DNA of 64,000 nucleotides, from assembly GCF_001514115.1 (NCBI RefSeq), contig NZ_KQ948468.1:124001-188000 (forward strand). Direction: 5' to 3'. The DNA comes from Streptomyces olivochromogenes (GTDB lineage: Bacteria > Actinomycetota > Actinomycetes > Streptomycetales > Streptomycetaceae). The notes under the pieces were generated by a model. That model was not told where the DNA came from. It ran no database searches and was given only the letters and a program-made list of their open reading frames with translations. Shown here one piece after another: positions 47,901-55,568 of the stretch. The stretch's first letter is position 1, and each line of letters opens with the position of its first letter. Both the position numbers and the translations under genes were made by a program.

Positions 47901-47935
47901 CCGAAGGCCGTGATGTCCAGGCGGTGCAGCCTCAT
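44933..47935 (-). CDS. sbcC: Exonuclease subunit SbcC (SMC-like ATPase)
   Basis: SbcC with SbcD forms an Mre11-Rad50-like nuclease that opens hairpins and processes DNA ends. The 1000-residue protein has the N-terminal half of the ATPase with Walker A LLHGPTGAGKTSVLDA (about residues 30-45). Two long Ala/Arg/Glu-rich coiled coils flank a zinc hook near residue 515 (CAVCGSSAHPAP). The C-terminal half carries the signature TLSGGETFFASLALALGLAD and Walker B LDTLFIDEGFGSLDD. The ATG at 47935 has GGAGG upstream. sbcD lies 70 bp upstream on the same strand. Confidence 0.96.
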   Translation of the reverse strand: MRLHRLDITAFGPFGGTQSVDFDELSTAGLFLLHGPTGAGKTSVLDAVCYALYGAVPGARQSGQGLTLRSDHAAPATRTEITLELTVAGRRLEVTRQPPWARPKKRGTGTTTEKAQSWLREYEASAATWKDLSRSHQEIGEEITQLLGMSREQFCQVVLLPQGDFARFLRADAEARGKLLGRLFDTHRFAEVEKRLAERRRATEAEVREGDAALLADAHRMQQAAGDIVEVSPPDLAPGEPGLADAVLTWAAVARSTARERLTLAHTARTAAESAQAATDRVLDDVREVARLQRRFTEARERAARLAERADAHREAQTRMERARKAETVAPALDLRDTAESEHRSAATDEARARLALPDSYAGAGAPGLAAAARKAAEELGGLESARRAERRLGELTRERASLDRQEREDEDVRQDAESWLATWEATRAELQARIESAQEATTRAEQLAERRDPAQARLRAARQRDQFARDTDAAHARALAAREHATDARVHWLDLKEQRLQGIAAELAAGLVDGEPCAVCGSSAHPAPARKDAGHVDREAEERALAAYQSADEQATEDERRLGVVREALAAASAEAGDTPTAQLAEQAEELELRYAEARAAGSGLHAARERFAQAGLEHERRVAAQQEIALRSAARVSHRDRNDRERASLEEELAQARGAADSVAARAAQLERQAALLTEAAEAVRVAEDTAQRLKDADARLSDAAFRAGFDTPQAAAAALLDDTAHRDLQRRLDAWQLEDSAVRAVLAEADTAAAAERPAADLAAAERAAESAARRLRETASAQDEAARRCTELDRLSTRAGTSVRRLAPLREEFDRVARLAGLAAGTSAENERKMRLESYVLAARLEQVAAAATVRLQRMSSGRYTLVHSDDRAGRGRSGLGLHVVDAWTGRERDTATLSGGETFFASLALALGLADVVTDEAGGVRLDTLFIDEGFGSLDDQTLDEVLDVLDSLRERDRSVGIVSHVADLRRRVHAQLEVVKGRTGSVVRQRGVQD

Positions 47936-48005
47936 CGGGCCTCCTTCGGGTCCAGCGGGTCCTGTGCGTCTCGCGGCGCGTCTCGTGTGTCGTACGTACG
48001 TGGGG

Positions 48006-49169
48006 TCACCGGGCGACCTCCCGGGCGACCTCGTCGGCACGGACGCCGTCGAACGCGTCCCTCAGTACGGCCTGTTCGTCGGCGTCGGGGCCCGCGCCGC
48101 GCACATGGGCCACGAAGTCCTCCGCGATCTCCTGCTCGCTGCGGCCCGCGAGCCGCCGGGCGTAGGAGACGTCCGGGTCCTCGGGGGCCCGCTCCGGTTC
48201 GAAGACGAGGCTGAGCGTGTGCGGGAAGCGCTCGGTCAGCCGGGCCATGGGCTCGGCGGGGCGGACCGGGTCGGTGAGGGTCGCCTCGACCCACGCCTCC
48301 TCGTGGCGCGCCAGCCGCGGATCGGCGAGCAGGTCTTCCAGGTGCCCGCGGAGACGGGCGAGCTTCCGGGGAACGGGACAGTCGACCCGCTCCGCGCCCA
48401 CGAATCCCTCCGGTCCCAGGTCCACCAGCCACATGCTCTTGCGGTGGTCGACCTCCGAGAAGGAGTACGGCAACGGGGAGCCGGAGTAGCGCACGCGCTC
48501 GGTGATGGTCTGGCTGCCGTGCAGATGTCCCAGTGCGGTGTAGTCGACGCCGTCGAAGACCCCGGCGGGTACGGCGGCCACCCCGCCGACGGTGATGTCC
48601 CGCTCGCTGTCGCTGGCCGCCCCGCCGGTGACGAAGGCGTGGGCGAGGACCACGGAACGGGTGCCCGGCGCGCGCGTGGCGAGGTCGGCGCGGACCCGGT
48701 CCATGGCGGCGGCGAGGACGGCCTCGTGCCCCGCCTTCTCGACACCGAACTCGGTCTTGACCAGGGCCGGTTCGAGATAGGGCAGTCCGTAGAAGGCCAC
48801 GTCGCCGTGGTCGTCGGCGAGCAGCACCGGCGTGCCGCACGCGGAGGGCTCGGTCCGCAGATGGATGCCCGCGCGGCCGATGAGCCCGGCGCCGACACCG
48901 AGCCGGCGCGCCGAGTCGTGGTTCCCGGAGATCATCACCGTGGGCACCGCGAGGTCGGCGAGCCGGTGCAGCGCGTCGTCGAAGAGCTCGACGGCGGCCA
49001 GCGGCGGCACCGCCCGGTCGTACACGTCCCCGGACACGACCACCGCGTCGACGTCGTGCTCACGCACGGTCGCGACGAGGTGACCGATGAACCCGGCCTG
49101 GGCATCGAGCATGTTCACCCGGTGGAAGGCCCGGCCGAGATGCCAGTCGGACGTGTGCAAAATCCTCAT
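48006..49169 (-). CDS. sbcD: Exonuclease subunit SbcD (Mre11-type nuclease)
   Basis: A 387-residue calcineurin-like phosphoesterase. The metal motifs are MRILHTSDWHLGRAFH (residues 1-16), VVVSGDVYDRAVPP, MISGNHDSARRL and YTALGHLHGSQTI. The C-terminal about 100 residues form the capping and SbcC-binding region. It is the first gene of the sbcDC operon. Together with SbcC it gives ATP-dependent double-strand exonuclease and hairpin endonuclease activity. Confidence 0.97.
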   Translation of the reverse strand: MRILHTSDWHLGRAFHRVNMLDAQAGFIGHLVATVREHDVDAVVVSGDVYDRAVPPLAAVELFDDALHRLADLAVPTVMISGNHDSARRLGVGAGLIGRAGIHLRTEPSACGTPVLLADDHGDVAFYGLPYLEPALVKTEFGVEKAGHEAVLAAAMDRVRADLATRAPGTRSVVLAHAFVTGGAASDSERDITVGGVAAVPAGVFDGVDYTALGHLHGSQTITERVRYSGSPLPYSFSEVDHRKSMWLVDLGPEGFVGAERVDCPVPRKLARLRGHLEDLLADPRLARHEEAWVEATLTDPVRPAEPMARLTERFPHTLSLVFEPERAPEDPDVSYARRLAGRSEQEIAEDFVAHVRGAGPDADEQAVLRDAFDGVRADEVAREVAR

Positions 49170-49238
49170 GATCCCCGAGACTAACGGGCGGGTCGGACAT
49201 CACGGGCGGCTACTCCCGTATCGGTCCGCGCTGCTCGC

Positions 49239-49865
49239 CTATGCGTCCCCGTACGCCTCTCCACCCAGTTCGAACCCGGCCGTCCCGGCCGTCGCATCGG
49301 CGAGCCACGCGCGGAAGGGCTCGACGTCGGTGTCCGGCAACCCGATCTCGATCGTGACGGCCTCGCCGTACCGGACGTCACGGACCTCGCGCCCGGTGGA
49401 CCGTAGGTCGTTCTGTATCTTGCCGGCGCGCTGGTGGTCGACCGTGACCGTGGCCAGCCGGAAGCGTTTGCGCGTGAGTGTGCCGAGGGAGTCCAGTGCC
49501 TCGCCGACCGAGCCTCCGTACGCCCTGATCAGTCCGCCCGCGCCGAGCTTGACCCCGCCGTAGTAACGGGTGACGACGGCGACGACGTACCGCATGTCGC
49601 GGCGCAGCAGCATCTGGAGCATGGGCACGCCCGCGGTGCCGCCGGGTTCGCCGTCGTCGCTCGCCTTCTGGACGGCGGCGTCGGCTCCGATGACGTACGC
49701 GTAGCAGTTGTGCGTGGCGTCGGCGTGCTCCTTGCAGACGCCCGCAATGAACTCCTGGGCCTCCTGCTCGGTGGCCGCCGGGGCGAGGGCGCACAGGAAG
49801 CGGGAGCGGTTGACCTCGGTCTCGTGCACGCCCGCGTGGGCCACTGTGCGGTACTCGTCCTGCAT
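49239..49865 (-). CDS. YigZ/IMPACT-family protein
   Basis: A 208-residue protein of the UPF0029/IMPACT family. The N-terminal domain (VNRSRFLCALAPAATEQEAQ, ADATHNCYAYVIG, SDDGEPGGTAGVPMLQMLL, VVTRYYGGVKLGAGGLIRAY) carries the family's conserved GEPxGTAGxP and YYGGVKLG motifs. A C-terminal DUF1949-like domain follows. The family resembles a ribosomal S5-like fold and its bacterial role is uncertain. The ATG at 49865 was chosen because upstream sequence is the repetitive tract. Confidence 0.92.
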   Translation of the reverse strand: MQDEYRTVAHAGVHETEVNRSRFLCALAPAATEQEAQEFIAGVCKEHADATHNCYAYVIGADAAVQKASDDGEPGGTAGVPMLQMLLRRDMRYVVAVVTRYYGGVKLGAGGLIRAYGGSVGEALDSLGTLTRKRFRLATVTVDHQRAGKIQNDLRSTGREVRDVRYGEAVTIEIGLPDTDVEPFRAWLADATAGTAGFELGGEAYGDA

Positions 49866-49989
49866 CACGCCAGCGTATGCGCTCCCCGCGCGCCTACGGC
49901 ACGACGGCCCCGGAGCGCGCCGCACGCTCCGGCGACCCCGGCGGCGCGACGACCCCGGCGACGCGGCGACCCCGGCGGCGCGGCGAGAG

Positions 49990-50480
49990 GGCGCGGACCG
50001 TCCGCACGACGGTCACGGCACGTCCGCCCGCACGGCCCGGCACGGCGCGGCACGGCACGGCGCGGCGCGGTGCGGTGCGGGCCGTCCCGGTGCGGGCCGT
50101 CCCGGTGCGGGCGACCTCGGCACTGCCCAGCCCTGCACAATCCGTCCCAGCGTGGGCGGCCTCGGCACAGCCCATCCCGACGCAGCCCCTCCCTGCACAG
50201 CCCGTCCCGGCGCGGCACAGCGCGGCCCGGCATACCCGGCATGGCCGACATGGCCCGGCGCAGGCAGCCTCGGCGCAGCCCACCCCGGCGCAGCCCGGCC
50301 CGGCATGGCCCGGCGCAGGCAGCCTCGGCGCAGCCCCTCCCGGCGCGGGCGACCTCGGCGCAGCCCGGCCCGTCGCGGCCGGCCTCGACACAGCCCCTCC
50401 CTGCACAACCCGTCCCGGCACAGCCCCTCCCGGCGCGGGCGGCCTCCGCGGTCGCGCGCCCGGCGGGCCCGAGATCGCCC
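49990..50480. repeat. Low-complexity GC repeat tract (about 0.5 kb) within a 1-kb gene-free region
   Basis: The stretch 49866-50873 has no convincing gene. Its core consists of degenerate 10-13 bp units such as GCGGCACGGCGCGG, CCCGGTGCGGGC and CTCGGCGCAGCCC, with longer units repeated, for example GGCGCAGGCAGCCTCGGCG at about 50257 and 50311. All six frames are open or nearly so and give repeats such as DGLCREGLRR or PAQAASAQP; this is a consequence of base composition. The flanks (49866-49990 and 50480-50860) are less repetitive, with nothing recognisable. GGGAGAT near 50861 is the ribosome binding site of the next gene. Confidence 0.75.
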
Positions 50481-50873
50481 GATAGGCGCCCCCGGCAGCG
50501 ACGGGCCGACCTCACGGCCACCGGCTTCGCCACGCATCGCGCCCGACCGCGGCGGCGTGTCCGCCGATGGTCGCCTCCGGCGAGGGGGCGGCACCACCTC
50601 CCGGGTGTCCAAGGACCCCCGTGGAGGTGACCCCGAGCACCGCGCCATCGCCCCCGGCGACAGCACGGCGGCCCCGGGCGCCTCGCGGCCAACCCGCGTC
50701 ACCTCGCGGCCAATCCGCGTCGCCCCGCAGCCGACCCCTGTCGCCGCCCCGTCTCGGTGGGGTCCTCCGGACGTTCGGACCCGGCTCAGGGGCGCGGGGT
50801 GAGGTGGTGGATACTCGCTCCTCGTTGCCCGAAGCCGGATCGCCGGCCCGACCGATCGCAGGGAGATCGCAGC

Positions 50874-52865
50874 ATGACCGGCACCCAGGTGGACAGTTCG
50901 GACTCCGCCGAGCCCCTCGAACGGGAGCCCTCCGCAGCCGCGCCGCGCTGGCGGGCGTGGCTTCTGGAGGGACTCAGCGAGCAGTCGGCCAAGCACCCCG
51001 GCCCGCACGCCACCCCGGACGCCGAGCACCAGGGCCACAAGTGGTGGCGGGTGATGTGCCTCACCGGCGTCGACTACTTCTCCACGCTCGGCTACCAGCC
51101 GGGTATCGCGGCCCTCGCCGCCGGACTGCTCTCCCCGCTCGCGACCCTCGTCCTGATCGCGCTCACCCTGCTCGGCGCGCTCCCGGTCTACCGTCGCGTC
51201 GCCAAGGAGAGCCCGCACGGCGAGGGTTCGATCGCGATGCTGGAGCGGCTGCTGCCCTGGTGGGCCGGGAAGATCTTCGTCCTGGTGCTGCTCGGTTTCG
51301 CGGCCACCGACTTCCTGATCACGATCACCCTGTCCGGAGCGGACGCCTCCGCACACGTCGTGGAGAATCCTTTCGCTCCGCACTGGATGCACGGCGGGAA
51401 CACCTGGATCACCCTCCTTCTCATAGCCGCGCTGGGCGCGGTCTTCCTGAAGGGCTTCAAGGAGGCCATCGGCATCGCGGTGGCGCTCGTGGCGACCTAT
51501 CTCACCCTCAATGTCGTCGTGCTGGCCGTCTCCGCCTGGCAGGTGCTCAGCCACCCGGTCAAGATCGGCGACTGGACCGACGCGATGACGGCCGAACACT
51601 CCTCTCCGCTCGCCATGGTCGGCGTGGCGCTCCTCGTCTTCCCGAAGCTGGCGCTCGGCATGTCCGGCTTCGAGACGGGCGTGGCGGTGATGCCGCAGGT
51701 CGAGGGCGACCCGACGGACACGTACGAGAAGCCGACGGGCCGGATCCGCGAGACCCGCAGGCTGCTCACCACGGCCGCCGTCATCATGAGCGGCTTTCTG
51801 CTGCTGTCCAGCCTGGCGACGACGATCCTGATCCCGCAGGACGAGTTCAAGAGCGGCGGCTCGGCGAACGGCCGTGCCCTCGCCTACCTGGCCCACCAGC
51901 ACCTGGGCGAGGCGTTCGGCACGGTCTACGACCTCTCGACCATCGCGATCCTCTGGTTCGCGGGTGCCTCCGCGCTCGCCGGTCTCCTCAACCTCGTCCC
52001 GCGCTATCTGCCGCGCTACGGCATGGCTCCCGAGTGGACGCGCGCCGTCCGCCCCCTCGTGCTCGTCTTCATGGCGGCCGCGGTCCTCATCACGCTGTGG
52101 TTCAACGCGAACGTCGACGACCAGAGCGGCGCGTACGCGACCGGTGTGCTGGTTCTGATGCTCTCCGCGTCCTTCGCCTCCGCGGTCGCCGTGCACCAGC
52201 GGGGCCACCGCGCCGCCGCGATCGGCTTCGGCGCGATCACCGCGGTCTTCGGCTACACCCTGGTCACCAACGTCATCGAACGCCCCGACGGCATCAAGAT
52301 CGCGATGATCTTCATCCTGGCGATCCTGATCACCTCGTTCGCCTCGCGGGTGCGCCGCGCCTTCGAACTGCGCGCCGCCGAGGTCACGTTCGACGAGGCC
52401 GCCGCCCGTTTCGTCGACGAGGCCGCGGCGAGCGGACCGCTGCGGCTGATCGCGAACGAGCCGCACGAGCACAGCACCCGGGAGTACCGCGCCAAGGAGT
52501 ACAGCCAGCGCGAGCAGACACACATCCCGGACGGCCGTCCCGTGCTGTTCCTGGAGGTGTTCGTGACCGACTCCTCGGACTTCACCGCCGACCTGACCGT
52601 GCACGGCGACGAGAAGCACGGGGTGCGCAGGCTGCGCGTCGAGGGCGCGACCGTGCCCAACACCATCGCCGCCGTCATGATGCGGCTGCGCGACCGCACC
52701 GGCCAGGTCCCGCACGCCTACTTCAACTGGACCGAGGGCAACCCCCTCAGCCACCTGGTCCGCTTCCTCGTCTTCGGCGACGGCGAGGTCGCCCCGGTCA
52801 CCCGCGAAGTACTCCGGCGCGCCGAGCCGGATCCCGAGCGCAGGCCCCGGATCCACGTGGGCTAG
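50874..52865 (+). CDS. APC-superfamily permease with large cytosolic C-terminal domain
   Basis: A 663-residue transporter. After a hydrophilic N-terminus of about 60 residues, WWRVMCLTGVDYFSTLGYQP begins an APC-type core with about 12 hydrophobic segments up to residue about 505 (for example LATLVLIALTLLGALPVY, IFVLVLLGFAATDFLITITL, IKIAMIFILAILITSFA). The last about 155 residues are soluble (VLFLEVFVTDSSDF, APVTREVLRR). Length and arrangement are like KimA-type APC potassium importers as well as amino-acid permeases, so the substrate is open. The ATG at 50874 has GGGAGAT upstream. Confidence 0.82.
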   Translation: MTGTQVDSSDSAEPLEREPSAAAPRWRAWLLEGLSEQSAKHPGPHATPDAEHQGHKWWRVMCLTGVDYFSTLGYQPGIAALAAGLLSPLATLVLIALTLLGALPVYRRVAKESPHGEGSIAMLERLLPWWAGKIFVLVLLGFAATDFLITITLSGADASAHVVENPFAPHWMHGGNTWITLLLIAALGAVFLKGFKEAIGIAVALVATYLTLNVVVLAVSAWQVLSHPVKIGDWTDAMTAEHSSPLAMVGVALLVFPKLALGMSGFETGVAVMPQVEGDPTDTYEKPTGRIRETRRLLTTAAVIMSGFLLLSSLATTILIPQDEFKSGGSANGRALAYLAHQHLGEAFGTVYDLSTIAILWFAGASALAGLLNLVPRYLPRYGMAPEWTRAVRPLVLVFMAAAVLITLWFNANVDDQSGAYATGVLVLMLSASFASAVAVHQRGHRAAAIGFGAITAVFGYTLVTNVIERPDGIKIAMIFILAILITSFASRVRRAFELRAAEVTFDEAAARFVDEAAASGPLRLIANEPHEHSTREYRAKEYSQREQTHIPDGRPVLFLEVFVTDSSDFTADLTVHGDEKHGVRRLRVEGATVPNTIAAVMMRLRDRTGQVPHAYFNWTEGNPLSHLVRFLVFGDGEVAPVTREVLRRAEPDPERRPRIHVG

Positions 52866-52910
52866 CCCTTCCTCCGGCCCGTCGGTCCTTCTTCCTTCCC
52901 TCCCACCCCG

Positions 52911-53468
52911 TCAGTCCTTCTGCTTGCCCTTCTTGCCCCGCGGCACGGTCACGCCCGTCAGCAGCGCCGTGCCCGGGGCGAGCGCGTCCCAGGAGTCCCC
53001 GTGCCAGGCGAGGACCGCCGTCGCGGAGGTCGGGAACTTCGTCCGTACGTCGTCCAGCGCGTCGTCGAGACTGTCCCCTGCCAGTTCGAGCACGAGTTCC
53101 TCCAACCCGGGGTTGTGCCCGATCAGCAGCAACGTCCTGATCCGGTCGGGGACTTCGTGCAGGACCGCCAGCAACTCCGGTACCTCGGCGCCGTACAGCC
53201 GCCTCTCGAACCGTACGGGCGGCGGGGTGCCCCACTGCCGCGCCGCCAACTCCCAGGTCTGGCGGGCGCGTACGGCCGTGGAGCACAGGGCGAGGTCCGG
53301 CAGACAGTCCGACTCCGCGAGGGCGCGTCCGGCGGCCGGGGCGTCGCGACGGCCGCGCGGGGCGAGAGGCCGCTCGTGGTCGGCGACTCCCGTGGGCCAT
53401 GCCGACTTGGCGTGCCGCAGGACGACGAGTCTGCGCAGCGGGCCCGCTCCGGCGCGCGCGATCACCAC
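52911..53468 (-). CDS. SixA-like histidine phosphatase
   Basis: A 185-residue histidine-phosphatase (phosphoglycerate-mutase-like) protein. The catalytic RHG-type motif reads LVVLRHAKSAWP (phospho-His19), with the partner His in LLIGHNPGLEEL and the conserved Arg/Glu in between. RHAKS and CSTAVRARQTWE are typical of SixA phosphohistidine phosphatases. The C-terminus is Lys-rich (RGKKGKQKD). GTG start at 53468 overlaps the upstream gene's stop by 7 bp, indicating an operon. Confidence 0.88.
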   Translation of the reverse strand: MVIARAGAGPLRRLVVLRHAKSAWPTGVADHERPLAPRGRRDAPAAGRALAESDCLPDLALCSTAVRARQTWELAARQWGTPPPVRFERRLYGAEVPELLAVLHEVPDRIRTLLLIGHNPGLEELVLELAGDSLDDALDDVRTKFPTSATAVLAWHGDSWDALAPGTALLTGVTVPRGKKGKQKD

Positions 53469-54142
53469 TGCGCCCCGATGTCACGGGTGAGTTCGAGCCC
53501 GAGGAGACGGTCCGCGTAGGCGTACGTCTCGAAGCGGGCGCCGTGCGGCACGTCGTCCGCGTGCTCGACGCGCCGCAGCACCTCCAGTACGGCGGGTACG
53601 TCGAGGTCGTCCTCCCACGCGGCGCGCAGTTCCTGGCGTACGCGCTCGGGGACGGGCTTGGACGGGCGGGTGGCCCAGGTGGCGACGGACTTGCGCCAGC
53701 GCGCGAGCGTCTCGCGGGCGCCGTCGAGGTCGGCGGCGGCGAGGTCGACGGGCTGTCGGCGCGGGGCCGCGAGCAGGACCATCCGCAGCAGCGCCGGGTC
53801 GGCCGTGCCGTGCACCGGGGCGACCTCGATGCGGATGCCCTCCACGGTGGTGGCGTCGGGCGCGAGTACATGCAGGGCCGGGCCCGCACCGCTCCGGTCG
53901 CCCTCGGCCCGGCGGATGCCGAGCGCGTCGGCGCGTGCCCGGAGCTCTGGGGGCGGGTCGGCCACCGTGACGACGGGGGTCCCACCGAGTTCCAGGGTCC
54001 TGGCGAGCACGTCAGCGACCAGGAGCACCCGTAGTGCGGACAGATCGTCCCGCTCCACGTGCGCCTCGACGCGGGTCAGGCTCCGGCGGGCAGGGACGGC
54101 GTCGATGGGCTCGCCCGTTCGGGCGTCGGTGATACGCAGCAC
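53462..54142 (-). CDS. Cysteinyl-tRNA-synthetase-like protein lacking catalytic motifs
   Basis: A 226-residue protein (GTG 54142). SALRVLLVADVLARTLELGG with VVTVADPPPELRARADALGI resembles the Rossmann region of CysRS after the HIGH motif. LDGARETLARWRKSVATWAT through VPAVLEVLRRVEHAD resembles the DALR-like C-terminal helix region. The HIGH motif, the zinc-binding Cys/His set and KMSKS are all absent, and the protein is about half the length of CysRS or MshC. It cannot be an active synthetase. Paralogs of this kind may have regulatory or unknown functions. It is the first gene of a pair with the SixA-like phosphatase. Confidence 0.6.
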   Translation of the reverse strand: MLRITDARTGEPIDAVPARRSLTRVEAHVERDDLSALRVLLVADVLARTLELGGTPVVTVADPPPELRARADALGIRRAEGDRSGAGPALHVLAPDATTVEGIRIEVAPVHGTADPALLRMVLLAAPRRQPVDLAAADLDGARETLARWRKSVATWATRPSKPVPERVRQELRAAWEDDLDVPAVLEVLRRVEHADDVPHGARFETYAYADRLLGLELTRDIGAQW

Positions 54143-54453
54143 GGAGCGAGCGTAGGCGGGCGGGAGCCCGGGCGCAGGGAGGTCGGACCCATTCCGGACA
54201 CGCGGGCCTCCCCTGCCGTCCCGCGTACGAGAGGTGGGTGGCTCCACCCCGGGGTGCGGCCCACTGCACCAGGGGTTCGGGAGATCGCTCTCTCGTGGGC
54301 GCGGCCGGGGGACGGAAGGGGTGATCCCGACGGACACCAGCCCGTCGACCTCGGAGATACCCCCTCCTGGCCACAGCGCCCCACCGTGAGCGAGAATGCC
54401 GTATGCCAGAATGGGAGAATGTGACTTATGTCACTCACTAGGGGGCGCTACTC

Positions 54454-55566
54454 GTGGACCTGGACTTCACGGACGACCAGACGGCGCTTCGCGACACGTT
54501 GCGCACGTTCTTCGGGAAGGAGTCGTCCACCGCGGCCGTACGGGCGGCGGAGCCGCTCGGGTTCGACGCGGCGCTGTGGCGGAAGGTCGTCGACCTGGGG
54601 CTCGCCGCGATCGCCGTACCCGAGCACCTCGGTGGCGGCGGTGCCGGTTTCGTGGAACTGGCCATCGCGGCGGAGTGCCTCGGGCAGTCCCTCGCTCCGG
54701 TGCCCCTGATCGAGGCGGCGGTGGCGAACGACCTCCTCGCATCGCTGTCCGACGCGGGCTCGTCGTCCTCCGGCGCACGCGATGCCCGCCTGGAGTCCCT
54801 CACCGCGCGCGCCGTCGCGGGCGAGCTCCTGGCGACCCTGGCCCTGCGCCCGGCGACGGGCGACCTCGCGCGGCTGGTGCCGGCGGGCGCGGTGGCCGAT
54901 CTCGTGGCCGTCCTGCGGGGTGACGAACTCCTCCTGCTCCGGCAACCGGACCGCGGCCCCGCCACGCCGGGCGGGGCCGTCCACAATCTCGGGGCACTTC
55001 CGCTCGCCGACTGCCCCGTCGACACGGAACACGCCCTGGTGCTGGCGCGCGGACCGGCCGCCGTCCGCGCCTATCGCCGCGCCTTGAGCCGGTGGGAACT
55101 GCTGACCGGCGCGGCGCTTTTCGGCCTCGGCTCGAAGGCCCTCGGCATCGGCGTCGACTACGTGATGCAACGCAAGGCGTTCGGTGTGCTCATCGGCACG
55201 TTCCAGACCATCCAGCACCGCCTGGCCGACAACGCGATCGCCCTCGACGGCGCCCGCCTGCTGGCCTACGAGGCGGCCTGGGCGCAGGACGAGAACCTGC
55301 CCACGGCCGACACCTCGGCGACCATGGCCTTCCTGTTCGCCGCGGAGACCGCCTTCAAGACGGCGTCGGAGGTCCTGCACTTCCACGGCGGATACGGCTA
55401 CACGCTGGAGTACGACATCCAGCTCTACTTCCGGCGGGCGAAGGCCTGGTCACTCGTCGCGGGCGACTCCCGCGCGGCGTACGCGCGACTCGCGCACCAC
55501 GTCTTCGGCACGGCACAGGCACAGGCACCAGCACCGGCACCGGCACCGGCTGAGAGGGCGGGCTGA
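54454..55566 (+). CDS. Acyl-CoA dehydrogenase, subunit 1 of a pair
   Basis: A 370-residue acyl-CoA dehydrogenase. The N-terminal helical domain begins MDLDFTDDQTALRDTLRTFF. IAVPEHLGGGGAGFVELAIA and the C-terminal FAD/substrate helices (QRKAFGVLIGTFQTIQHRLA, LHFHGGYGYTLEYDIQLYFR) are recognisable; the Glu of TLEYD is a candidate catalytic base. The central beta domain is reduced compared with standard members, which fits a heteromeric subunit. The tail AQAQAPAPAPAPAERAG derives from a hexameric DNA repeat. GTG start. The second dehydrogenase begins 2 bp after the stop. Confidence 0.9.
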   Translation: MDLDFTDDQTALRDTLRTFFGKESSTAAVRAAEPLGFDAALWRKVVDLGLAAIAVPEHLGGGGAGFVELAIAAECLGQSLAPVPLIEAAVANDLLASLSDAGSSSSGARDARLESLTARAVAGELLATLALRPATGDLARLVPAGAVADLVAVLRGDELLLLRQPDRGPATPGGAVHNLGALPLADCPVDTEHALVLARGPAAVRAYRRALSRWELLTGAALFGLGSKALGIGVDYVMQRKAFGVLIGTFQTIQHRLADNAIALDGARLLAYEAAWAQDENLPTADTSATMAFLFAAETAFKTASEVLHFHGGYGYTLEYDIQLYFRRAKAWSLVAGDSRAAYARLAHHVFGTAQAQAPAPAPAPAERAG

Positions 55567-55568
55567 CG

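Noticed and set aside
49990..50480. CRISPR array
   Set aside because: The repeats are degenerate, of variable spacing and lack constant-length unique spacers; no cas genes are nearby.
49865..50692. Pentapeptide-repeat protein (patterns like DGLCREGL) in the repeat tract
   Set aside because: The pattern appears in several frames on both strands, the length is not fixed to five residues and there is no conserved A(D/N)LxX core; it is a product of the DNA repeats.
50480..50873. ydaO (c-di-AMP) riboswitch upstream of the APC permease
   Set aside because: Considered because KimA-type permeases can be controlled this way; no convincing conserved core was found in the leader.
50013..52856. 947-codon minus-strand frame opposite the APC permease and the repeat tract
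   Set aside because: Antisense of a well-formed transporter gene plus low-complexity repeats; no motif.
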